Shown here piece after piece: positions 23,319 through 34,800 of a DNA stretch of 64,000 bases. Below the pieces are notes generated by a model, which saw only the letters and a list, made by a program, of their open reading frames with translations, did not search any database and was not told where the DNA came from. The stretch spans positions 46,213,764 to 46,277,763 of the forward strand of contig NC_085868.1 in NCBI RefSeq assembly GCF_034702125.1. The letters are read 5' to 3'. A program made the translations under genes and the position numbers. The DNA comes from Engraulis encrasicolus (lineage: Eukaryota; Chordata; Actinopteri; Clupeiformes; Engraulidae). Every line of letters starts with the position of its first letter. The stretch's first letter is position 1.

Positions 23319-24340
23319 TCACTCATTGTCCCTCTGCTGGTGGCATGTGAAAATGTATTGGGCTGACAAGAAACAACTCAGTTCTTGTTCACCCATGATA
23401 AATGGGAGTTTGTTCTGGGTTGGGAGGGAAGTGAAATTTGAGTGTTTCTGCTCAAATTTTTGGAAGAAGATTTCACGGATATTTTTAAATTTGTTGCATT
23501 CGGTTAGGAAGTGAAGCTCGGTTTCAACAATATTGTCAGTGCATTGTCTGCAAAAACGTTCTTCTCTGGGAAGCCAGTCTTTTTTATGTCGGCCGGTTTC
23601 AATGGCCAGGCGGTGTTCACTGAGTCTGTATTTCGTCAATATTTTTCTCAAGATAGGGTCTTTGATTTGAGTTAGATAGTTTGCAAGTGCATACTCTCTG
23701 TTTAGGGACAGATAGCATTGCATCTTGCTTTGTGTTTTGGTTTTCAATTGCCAATATTGATAATAGTTATTTTTCAAGTATAAGAAAATTTGGTTTAGTG
23801 GAGTATGTTGTGTAATTTGGACCTGGTCTTGCAGGCCTGTAGAGTGTGGAGGTGTTAGTGGGAAGGGATAGCAGTGGACCTGATTGGTATGTGGGGTGGT
23901 GACTTTGCTCAGCTCTTGGTTTTGCAAGGCTTTGTGACATAAAGAGTGTGGGTCACTTAATTTGAGGTGCTTCCAGAATTTAATTGATCTTTTTTGAATG
24001 TTGATAATAAGAGGGTATCGGCCTAGTTCTGCCCTGCATGCATTATTTGTTGTGTGTCGGTGGACTTTTAGGATGGTTTTGCAGAATTCCACATGCAGGG
24101 TCTCAATTGGATGCTTTTCCCATTTATCAAATTCCTGATTTGTGAGTGGACCCCACACTTCACTGCCATATAAGGCTATTGGTTCTATCACCGATGAGAA
24201 TATTTTGAGCCAAATTTGGATTGGAATTTCAAAGGGTACTTGTCTTTTTATGGCATATAGAGCCCTGCGTGCCTTGTCTTTCAGTTCATTCACTGCCTTA
24301 TTGAAACATTGTAATTGATTCTGAGGCCTAAGTAGGTGTA
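23319..24340 (-). pseudogene. LINE ORF2 C-terminal fragment
   Basis: About 339 codons remain open up to a TGA at 23319-23321. Only the region after the reverse transcriptase active site is present. It includes a motif ALYGSEVWGP, a segment IETLHVEFCK followed by NNACRAELGRYP, and a zinc-finger-like C-x2-C-x9-H-x4-C (FCRQC...HFLTEC) near the end. There is no YxDD motif and no endonuclease, so the copy cannot be active. The apparent upstream arginine-glutamate codons are translated (GA)n microsatellite, not protein. The long open frame with no internal stop indicates a fairly recent insertion. Confidence 0.8.
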
Positions 24341-24341
24341 G

Positions 24342-24355
24342 TCTCTCTCTCTCTC

Positions 24356-24417
<62 letters not shown>
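24342..24417 (+). repeat. (CT)n tract at the LINE 5' junction
   Basis: The CT run starts at the last recognisable LINE codon; one CGCT interruption lies near 24367. Confidence 0.95.
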
Positions 24418-24419
<2 letters not shown>

Positions 24420-24587
24420 CCTCTTCATCTGTCTACATTTCCCTTTTTACCTCAAACTCCTCTGGGTGTATCTGTCTATCTACATATTCAGTTTAAAGCA
24501 TTATTGGCACGGAATGTCACTATGTCTATGAGGTCAGCTGCTGCCTTTGCAATTAAACATCAACATTGTGTGAGTTCTGGGTGTCTG

Positions 24588-25789
<1,202 letters not shown>

Positions 25790-25797
25790 GGGTCATT

Positions 25798-27660
25798 CAG
25801 TGGCGTAACAACTCGGTCACGGGCCCCGGTGCGAGTATCCAGCACGGGCCCTCGGAGGTTGTTCAAATTTTAGGATATTTTATCTAGCCTAATACATTAC
25901 GGGTGAAAGGGTGGGCTATATTCTTTGCAATTGCAATAGCATCGTGAATGCTGCAACGATGTGCACATTTACATCATAGAGTAGGCCTATTTAAGTTATC
26001 TGTCCCAAAAAACCCAGGACAAACGCAAAGAAAGGCTTTCGGAATATGTGTCTAGAGACCGGTTGAGACAGGGACAGTGGGCTGGAGACTAGCAGTGTGT
26101 GCGTGTGTGCTTGCGAGCGCACGGTGCCTGCCCAGCTGACAGCACAGCAGGCTACACAGACGAGGGAGACAACCCTGCTGATCTTAAGCACCCCAGTTTA
26201 AACTTCATAGATAAAAAAATAACACTAAGGACTTAAAAGATAGTTAGCACAATCAACAGGATATGCCTTCATAATGATTTCAATCTTCCACTACCCCACA
26301 TACACAAGGTGCCACTGCAAAGTTTTGCGTCCTTTGGCATCATCAAATAACGGCACAATATGTAATGCTGGTTATGGAAGACGGTCCCGGCTACCATAAA
26401 AAGGTGGAGACGGTGCATTTTGAATGGAAACACAACATCCAAGACAACCATGCCAACACATTGGTGACAGCCCACCAGTAAAACATACACAGATAGAGCT
26501 CTACACACGCACACAGAATGGTCCACTTATTTAGATTTCTTTCTCCCCTCCCAGAGCTGACAACTCGAGAGTCCACTTCGTAACATAGCCAAGCTAACAG
26601 AAGAACTTAACTTATATTATGCTAACAGGAGAAACGCTAGATGATAAAATCAATATGGAGTGGAAATGCTGTTAGCGAGTCATCACAACTAGTTGTCAAT
26701 TGGAGAACACAAAACTAAGTTATAACGCTGGGAATAACTACAGCAATACCGCTGTCACAGATTACAAACTAGAATGGACACCGTTAAAAATGTGCCTCAT
26801 CTCATTCGTTTAACCAGACCCTGCCGAACCCAGACTAAGTCACTGGACTAGAAATGTGACAACAACTGGAAAATACCTGAAGGAGATGAGTGATATGAAA
26901 TCAATATAATGCCACAGCGGACATTATTATAGGGAAACCTGTCCTTACCTTCTTCGTAGCGTCTTTGAAATCTTCTTAGATAATATCCAAGGAGGTCTAA
27001 TATCCATAGGATGTTCTTGCTAGCCAGTAGCCATCTCTATTCTTGGCAAATGAAGTGACTAAACTCATTTTATATTCCGCCTTCAAGAAAGCCAACAACG
27101 CATACTACTACAATATAGATCAGATGAGAACAAAAGGCCACGTTTTGACTGACCAGCATGCATTTAATTTGAATTGGTAAGGGAATGTGGTAATTCCAAA
27201 CAGAACGTTACCACTGGCGACTCGCGCTCCCTGTTTACATACAGCCAATGATAGTGTATGAAAATATATATCCCACAATTCCTGGCCGCAATGTAAAAAA
27301 TAAAATGCACAAATATAGCGTTCATGTATTACCTTTTTTGCAATTTGAAACATTTGTCTGAATAATTTGACTGCCAATGTAATGACCTATAGGAATATAG
27401 TAACTAAAAGTGCCAATTTGCAATTGATTTAATGCTCTAAATTCCCACCGTCTTGTGGGAGTCTGCCACGGTCTATAAATAGTGTCTGGACAAATCGTGG
27501 AAGCGCATTGGGTGCTTTGCGTATCCGTTCTTCAAATCGCTATCAACGAGTATACTGTGGGGGCCCGCGAACCACTTCGAAGGGCCCGGTCACGGGCCCC
27601 TCAGTGGTCGCGGGCCCCGGTGCGACTGCACCTGCTGCACAGCCTATAGTTACGCCAATG
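25798..27660. mobile_element. hAT-like non-autonomous element, 1.86 kb
   Basis: The ends CAGTGGCGTAAC and GTTACGCCAATG are inverted copies (one mismatch) and extend into GGGCCC-rich subterminal sequence on both sides (CGGTCACGGGCCCC at 25816 and near 27590). The 8-bp duplication GGGTCATT is perfect (25790-25797, 27661-27668). The interior has no open frame longer than about 85 codons and no hAT transposase motif. Confidence 0.9.
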
Positions 27661-27668
27661 GGGTCATT

Positions 27669-28307
27669 CCACGCCAAATCACAGAATAATCCTGCACGAC
27701 CCTCTCAGATCTGTCTGGGGGGAAAAATCAAGGCGATTCAACATATAGAGTATTTTGATGTTTAGAGTCTGTGACATTTAATCCAGATGATATATGTTTG
27801 TAGTAAAAAGGTTGGGGGTCATGGAAGAGTTCAACTAATGAATCATTTGAATCAATTTGTGTCAAAGAATATTTTAATATTTCCATACCGCATCCCACAA
27901 AGATAATGGGGTAAGAAAATTAAAAAAAATTAAAGGTCACATAGTGCTGTGATAATATTTCCATATGCAGGTCATGTTTATTTTAGTTTCACTCTATTGC
28001 AAAAAGTATTGCAAACACTTACTAAGATTTTATTGCATGATGAACTTGATTTCCTGGCCGTTGTCGATGCTGTGGACGTCTCGACTGGTTTTGTGATTTG
28101 GGATTTTGCCAGTTTGCAGTGCACAGACTTGACCGTTTGCACACACCCACAAGTGACACACAGTTTATTTGATCATTTTCCGGCAGACCGGATGATCCCC
28201 TATGAATTCAGAAATTTCCAAATGCATCCTTTTTTACATTTATCAGCATTGTGGATGATTATATTGTGGGTGTGAAAGTCACCTGTAAAAGGTAAAAGCA
28301 AAAATGT
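27669..28307. other. Sequence flanking hAT insertion
   Basis: It continues the target of the hAT insertion (GGGTCATTCCACGCCAAATC), a phrase common in fish dispersed repeats. A 108-codon frame at 27949-28275 shows no domain that I recognise, and its flanks lack convincing splice or promoter signals. I do not call it a gene. Confidence 0.4.
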
Positions 28308-28311
28308 TTAA

Positions 28312-28651
28312 AGATGCACTGTGTAGGATAGTGGCCAGAGTAGGTATGCTACTCATTGATATTGTGCTGCCTATTGTCAAATTCAATCTTTTCATGAATA
28401 TTTACTAAATAATAAACAAATATTTTCTCTTGTGACCAAAATACAGAAAGTTTTGCAACTAAAAATGTCAATTTCTGGAAATGGAAAATGGCAGACTATG
28501 GAGAGGATCCCCATGTCTGAACAGTAGAATTTTACCATTCATAATGAATAACCATTTGATGGTGGTGGTAAGTATTCATGAAAAACATAATAATGAACAG
28601 CATGAATTCTGAAAAAAAAAACAAAACCTAAAAATCTTACACACTGCACCT
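28312..28651. mobile_element. TTAA-flanked MITE, 340 bp
   Basis: Inverted ends AGATGCACTGTGTAGGAT and the complement of AGGTGCAGTGTGTAAGAT are flanked by TTAA (28308-28311, 28652-28655). The interior is AT-rich and non-coding. TTAA fits piggyBac- or Kolobok-type mobilisation. Confidence 0.8.
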
Positions 28652-28966
28652 TTAAGGGCTAGAATATCAAATACTTATCCGAAGCCACGAGATGGCATTG
28701 GATGTATTGTAATGCAGAATGTCTTAACAATACTTTCCTCCTGAATTAATGAATAATACATTATCTGGTCTGAGAGGCTCTTTTTATCTCTTTCAGCTAG
28801 CAGCTGCAATCAAAAGCCCTCAGGCATGGGCCAGGGTACGATGAACGCAGGCTCATATCTCAATGTGAAAGGTGATTAAGAGTGTGGTGAAATATTAATC
28901 TGTGTTTGTGTGACAGGCAGGCTTCAGCAGCTTGAGTGGTCTGTTTATCATTATTAGCCATGTTGG

Positions 28967-28969
<3 letters not shown>

Positions 28970-29032
<63 letters not shown>

Positions 29033-29044
29033 AGAGAGAGAGAG
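28970..29044 (+). repeat. (GA)n microsatellite
   Basis: GA tract with one ATT interruption near 29030. Confidence 0.95.
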
Positions 29045-29145
29045 GAGAAAAAAACTAAATGAATGAGAAAGGGGGGTTAATGCTAATTAAATTGGAGGAG
29101 ATGAGAGCAGGTGGTTGTGGCGTCCCCACAGCTGGAATCATACCC

Positions 29146-29490
29146 TGTCAGTCCCCCCAACCCATTTTCCTGCCCCCAACCAACCTCCTCTCCTCCCCCC
29201 AGCCAACCCCCTGTCCTCCACCAACCAACCCCCTCTCCTGCCCCCAACCAACCCCATCTCTTGCCCCCCTGCAGCCTACCCCAACTCTACATAACATCCC
29301 ACCCCAACCCTTCCCTTGCTCCCCAGCTCTACTCATAACATCCCACCCCACCCCCTCTCCTGCCCCCAACCAACCCCTTCTCCTGAACCAAACATAGAGC
29401 ATCCCACCCCAACCCTCCCCATCCAGCTCCTCTTCACATAACATCCCACGCCAACCCTTCCCCTGCTCCCCACCCCAACCTCCAAGCAGA
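29146..29490 (+). repeat. C-rich minisatellite-like tract
   Basis: Irregular repetition of CCTGCCCCCAACCAACCCC and CATAACATCCCACCCCAACC. It is strongly strand-asymmetric (almost no G for over 300 bases). Frames through it encode only proline-rich low complexity. Confidence 0.85.
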
Positions 29491-30369
29491 GGACCCAGAG
29501 GACGACAACAATGACAAACACCTTTTTCCCCCAACAACACACTTGGCTTGGCAAGGCAAACACATGGCAGCAGCATCACATGGGATTCCAGCCAAGGTGA
29601 ACGAGGTGACATCTAAAATAGCTGCCAAATAGCATTGTTTACTCCAGGGCCCAATGCCCCAAAGTCTATGGGAAAGGGTAAGTGTTTGTGTAATTGTTTG
29701 TATCTGTGTTCTCCCAGGAAGTTATTAACAAAAGATGAATCATTGAAGGGAAATGTGTCTTTCTTTTAAATTGTCCATGAATTACTGATGAAATGTCTCA
29801 GTTAGTGATGAAATTTGACGTCAAAGTGCCATTCTTGTGCCTCCACATGCACGCTCCTCTGCTCCATAAACCTTATCTAAAGTTTAATTATTTCAAATTG
29901 CTGTATACTAGCATATTACACACTGTAAACCCAGACATCAAATGTACTTACCAAGACTAATTAAAATGCACTAAAAAATAGAAGTTTGATGGCATTTCTG
30001 AAGAATACTGAGTATTGACAACTTATTTGAGGAAATAGTTGTTCAGATAAATATGTTTTAGTTGAATGGATTAAATTCATAAGTTTTGGTTATGACCCCG
30101 CCTCTTTTTCTTCAGGCTGCACCAACTGGCCTCTACCCAGATGTGGGCAGTTGAATGTGTTCCTGCAGTGTGTTTCATGTTAACAGATCGTTTCAAATTT
30201 CAACTGACAATATGGCCACGCTGCAGCATCCAATTTTAAATCAGAATATTGCCACCTAGTAAAATTAGGCTATCTTGTGAAGTGCCATTGCACAATTGAA
30301 AGTCAAATGCTGCATGACATAATTGACATTGCCTACCATCAACCAGGAACAATGGTAGTGCCCAATCAA

Positions 30370-30520
30370 CCTGTCAATTAGTACCTGCCCTCACTTGAGT
30401 ACATAGGACTGTTACAAGTTCATTGAATTACTACCTGCAGCTGCCACATGCCTGATTACTCTGGTCACATGGTTAACTTTCACCTCTATAAAAACTCAGA
30501 CTGTCACAATGCTTGAGTTG
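30370..30520 (+). promoter_or_regulatory. TATA-containing module (occurrence 5), LINE target
   Basis: TGATTACTCTGGTCACATGG, then CACCTCTATAAAAACTC (TATAAAA at 30487-30493), then GACTGTCACAATGCTTGAGTTG. The LINE inserted within this block about 16 bases downstream of the TATA box; the block resumes after the LINE with GCTTGAGTTGCTTGCC. Confidence 0.5.
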
Positions 30521-30588
30521 GGAGGAAACATTCCCTCCGGTTGTCAGTCGGAGGACGCGGCGCGAAAGTTCGAAAAATTGTTTGTTGA
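30521..30588 (+). promoter_or_regulatory. LINE 5' UTR, presumed internal promoter
   Basis: This 68-base GC-rich leader (GGAGGACGCGGCGCG) has no TATA box of its own. Full-length I-type elements normally carry a promoter downstream of their start site; that is family knowledge. Because the insertion lies just downstream of the host element's TATAAAA, readthrough from that box is also possible. Confidence 0.45.
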
Positions 30589-31872
30589 ATGGAGATGGAG
30601 GGCACCGAGAAAGTGCCACCGGACCGGGTGGAATTAAGCCTGGACGGTGGCGGAGTGGGGTGTGATACTGGACGGCAGGATTTAGGGATGACAGGTGATT
30701 ATGACTTAGATAACGGAGAAATGAGTTCAGTAAGTGAGGACAGTCAGAACGGCTTCGAACTGGCAATGTCTAGAAGAAGGAAGCGTAAGGAGAGAGCTTC
30801 ACCAGATGAGCCCCTAAGCCCAAGACGACGACAGGTGAGAGATAATGTAGGCCTAGTTAAGGTTGTCATGAAGTTTCAAAGGCCCGGGTTACTAAACCCA
30901 TTGAAAGTGAGTGTAGCAATTCACAAATTAGTCGGGGACGTCCTTGACGTAAAACCATTAAGGGATGGCAGTTTATTGATTGTGTGCCGCGACAGAGACC
31001 AGCGAATGGGACTGATACAATGCAAAAACCTCCTTGGAATCAATGTTAAAGTTCTGGATTGGGTGGAAAGAGGGAAAGTGTTGTCTGTGATAACAGGTGT
31101 GCCGACCGATCTGTCGGACGATGACATTAAGAAGAACGTAAAGGGGCTCAGGGTATCCCAAGTTAAGCGTTTGCCTGTTGTCAGGGAGGGAAAGAAGATA
31201 CCCAGTTTGTCTGTTTTGCTGACCTTAGATGAACCTAAGCAGCCAGAAAGGATCATGATCGGTTACGTTAGTTACACGGCCAGGCCGTACATCCCGCCGC
31301 CTACTAGGTGTTACAAATGCCAAAGATATGGCCACATTGCTTCTGTGTGTAAGGGCAAGATCAGATGTGCGAAATGTGGGGGGGAGCACGAATATGGTCA
31401 GTGTGGGGAGGGTACCAAAATTAAATGCTGTAACTGCGGAGGAGAGCATAGTGCTGCATACAAGGGGTGCGAGATGCATAAGCAGGCCGTTCAGGTGCAA
31501 AATGTGAAAGTTAAAGAGAACGTGACATATGCTGAGGCCATTAAACGAGTAAATAACGTGAATAAAGTGAGAAATGTAAATGTTGGTGTGGCTGCCGCTG
31601 TCCCTGGTTTGTCCACTCGGGTTCCATCGACGCAGAAGTGTTGTAAAATTACTGATGATACCCTCCTAGTGGATAAAAAGAATTTCATCGCCTTCATTGC
31701 TGAGGTCGTTAATCGCGCAGCAAGAATTGAAAGTAGAACTGACAAAATCAAGATGATCAAAAGGGCGGCTGAAAAGCACTTAGAAATTAATGACTTAACC
31801 GTGCTCGCCATTCATAACATGCTCGCAGAGCCTATTGACTCTGACGCGGTGCTGACACCCAAATCGACTTGA
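30589..31872 (+). CDS. LINE ORF1: gag-like nucleic-acid-binding protein
   Basis: The 427-residue protein should bind the element's own RNA and form ribonucleoprotein particles. An acidic N-terminus is followed by a basic stretch SRRRKRKER near 61-69 and PRRRQ near 78-82, a likely nuclear localisation signal. The middle (about 85-235) resembles the RNA-recognition-like region of I-type ORF1 proteins. Three zinc knuckles follow: C241-x2-C-x4-H-x4-C254, C260-x2-C-x3-H-x4-C272 and C280-x2-C-x3-H-x6-C294. All cysteines and histidines are present. The C-terminal 130 residues are basic, then mixed, without a known domain. The first ATG after the 5' UTR is used; a second in-frame ATG two codons later cannot be excluded. 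The stop TGA overlaps the ORF2 start by one base. Confidence 0.92.
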   Translation: MEMEGTEKVPPDRVELSLDGGGVGCDTGRQDLGMTGDYDLDNGEMSSVSEDSQNGFELAMSRRRKRKERASPDEPLSPRRRQVRDNVGLVKVVMKFQRPGLLNPLKVSVAIHKLVGDVLDVKPLRDGSLLIVCRDRDQRMGLIQCKNLLGINVKVLDWVERGKVLSVITGVPTDLSDDDIKKNVKGLRVSQVKRLPVVREGKKIPSLSVLLTLDEPKQPERIMIGYVSYTARPYIPPPTRCYKCQRYGHIASVCKGKIRCAKCGGEHEYGQCGEGTKIKCCNCGGEHSAAYKGCEMHKQAVQVQNVKVKENVTYAEAIKRVNNVNKVRNVNVGVAAAVPGLSTRVPSTQKCCKITDDTLLVDKKNFIAFIAEVVNRAARIESRTDKIKMIKRAAEKHLEINDLTVLAIHNMLAEPIDSDAVLTPKST

Positions 31873-34800
31873 TGGATATGTCAATTGTTCAGTGGAATGC
31901 CAGGAGCTTATTAGCTAATGGACAAGAGTTTAAACACTTTATTGAGGAACAGGTTACAAAACCTACAGTCATTTGTATACAAGAGACGTGGCTAAAACCT
32001 TCCTTAGATTTTGCATTGTATGGGTATGTCATGGTGAGGAGGGATAGGGATGCAACAGGTGGGGGTGTTGCTACATGCATACAGCAAGGACTTAATTATA
32101 GAGTTGTGGAGACCATGCTGGATGTGGAGGCTGTCTTAGTTGAGGTGTGGATGAACAATACTAAGGTGAGGATTGTTAACTTTTATAACCCCTGCTTGGC
32201 TATAGTGAGGGAGGTGTTGGAGGAATTGTGTGGGGCGGGTCGTGGGGCCTTGATTTGTTGCGGAGACTTTAATGCGCACAACACTCTGTGGGGGGGCGCT
32301 AGGACTGATGACAATGGGAATGTGGTTGAGGACTTTTTGGATGATTTTGGATTGGTCTGTCTGAACGATGGTGGCAATACAAGGTTTGATGTGGCTCATG
32401 GGACAGAGTCTGCAATAGACCTCACTATAGTCTCCAATCAGTTAGCTGGTGTGTGCACATGGAAGGTGCTTGACTGTGCTCTTGGTAGTGACCATTATGT
32501 AATTATGACTACTCTTAGGAATCAAAACGTTTGCTTGGAGGAAAACTGGTTCCCAAGATGGAAACTTAGACAGGCGAATTGGGGCCTTTATAGTGCTACT
32601 GCAAGTGCTAAGCTTCTGCGGCTTCCACCAGTACTCACTGATAATGTTAATGAGCTGAACACTACTGTTACGGATATCTTGTGCAGCTCTGCAGAAGAGG
32701 TGATTGGGAAATCCTCAGGTAGACGGGTAAGGAAAATGGTTCCCTGGTGGTCTGACGACTGTAAAGAGGCTGTGAGGTCTAGGAACAAAGCGTTTAAGGT
32801 TTTGAAAAGTAGCCATACGTTCAATAACATGATGGAGTATAAAAGGGCTCAGTCTAAAGTTAAGAGGATTGTCAGAGACACTAAAAGGGCCTACTGGAGA
32901 ACGTTCTGCGATAAGATAGGGGCGGACATAAAGGTAAGCGAGGTGTGGGGTATGGTTAGGAAGATGGGAGGCGTTAGGAGGGATTTCTCATTACCTGTAC
33001 TTGTGGATGCTGGTGAAGAGGCGGTGAGTAACTTGGAAAAAGCAGAGTTGTTAGCAAAATCGTTTGTCAATATCCATAGCTCTTGTAACCTATCTGTGGA
33101 GGACCGTTCATGGAGGAGTAAGGTCGTAAATGACAATAGGGAGATTTTGGAGAGGACGATGATTGGTGATGGTGCGCTGGATAGGGAGTTCACTTTGGGG
33201 GAGTTTTTGAGAGCTTTGGTTGGAGTTAAAAACTCGTCGCCGGGGAAAGACAATGTGTGTTACAGGATGGTTTCTGAATTGGATGATATGGCCAAATGCG
33301 TTGTCTTGAAATTGTACAATAAGATATGGGAGACAGGGAAACTGCCTGCTAGTTGGAAGCATTCTGTGGTAATTCCCATTGGTAAGCCGGGCAAGGACAG
33401 GAAGAATGTTAAAAGCTACAGGCCGATAGCCCTTACATCCAATCTTTGTAAGCTCATGGAAAAAATGGTAACAAAAAGACTGGTATATGAACTTGAGAAT
33501 AGAGGCCTGGTCTCTCCCCACCAGAGTGGATTCCGTGGAGGGCGCACTACTATGGACCCGGTTATTTGTTTGGAAAATGAAGTGCGGAAGGCGCAAGTCA
33601 ATAAGGAGTCAGTTGTGGCTACGTTTTTTGATGTTGAAAAAGCATATGATATGCTATGGAAGGGGGGTCTCTTGCTGAAACTGTACAAGTTGGGTATTGG
33701 TGGTAGGATGTATAATTGGATCAGGGATTTTTTAAGAGATAGGACCATTGAAGTGAGAGTAGGGTCGAGTCTGTCGAGGACATATCCCATTGACAATGGA
33801 ACTCCGCAGGGGAGTGTGTGCAGTCCGGTGCTGTTTAATGTTATGATAAATGATATCTTTAATGGTATCACGGATGTCACAATCAATAGAGCTCTATATG
33901 CAGATGATGGGGCATTGTGGGTGAGAGGCCGCAATGTTGACCATGTAACGAGAAAGATGCAGTCAGCTGTCAATGTGGTGGAGAAGTGGGCTGGGGAGTG
34001 GGGTTTTCGATTGTCTGTGGAGAAAACGCAAGTGATTTGTTTTTCCAGGAGGAGAGCTAATCCCACTGTAGACCTTCGTCTGTATGGCAAGGGCCTTGCG
34101 CAAATGCAGGTTGTCAGGTATCTGGGAGTTTGGTTTGATGTTAGGCTGACGTTCAAGGACCATATCCAGAGAGTTACTGAGAAGTGCAAAAAGGCTATAA
34201 ATGTTCTCAAGTGTGTGGCGGGGTTTGACTGGGGCGCGTCAGGGTCTGCATTAAAAAGGATGTATATTGCCTTAGTTAGGTCTGTTTTGGATTATGGCTG
34301 TATTGCATTCATGGCAGCTTCTAAGACTCTACTTGGTGGACTTGATAGACTTCAGACTAAAGGATTGAGGATTTGCAGTGGGGCGTTTCGGACATCCTCT
34401 ATCCCAGCAATACACATTGAGACAGGAGAAATGCCGTTGTGGTTTCGACGTCTTAAGTTGAGTATGGCGTATTGGGCTACTCTACGTGGGCATGGAGTCT
34501 CACACCCTACGAAACAGGTCCTTACAGACTGCTGGGAACGTGGCAAAACTCATCTTGACTGTTTTGGTTGGAAGGGTAATACTTGGGCAAATGAACTGGG
34601 GATTGGCACCGTCTCTTGTTGTGACACTGTTCCTATCAGCAGAACACCTCCATGGTTGTTTGAGAGGCCTTCAATTGTACTCGAAGCGAGAAACATAGTG
34701 AACAAGAAGGGGATATATAGGGATGTTGACCATTATTTGGAACAAAGATTCTTTAATCACACACTGGTGTATACTGATGCGTCTGGGGATCTTGGTGGCA

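Noticed and set aside
24342..24428. Arg-Glu repeat start of the 23319-24428 frame
   Set aside because: The Arg-Glu codons are the (GA)n tract; the LINE-derived protein begins only at about 24340.
27949..28275. 108-aa frame as a host exon
   Set aside because: No recognised domain, no clear splice sites, and it sits in a repeat-like context.
33416..34210. 264-codon minus-strand frame within LINE ORF2
   Set aside because: It is the antisense shadow of the conserved reverse transcriptase coding region and has no recognisable domain.
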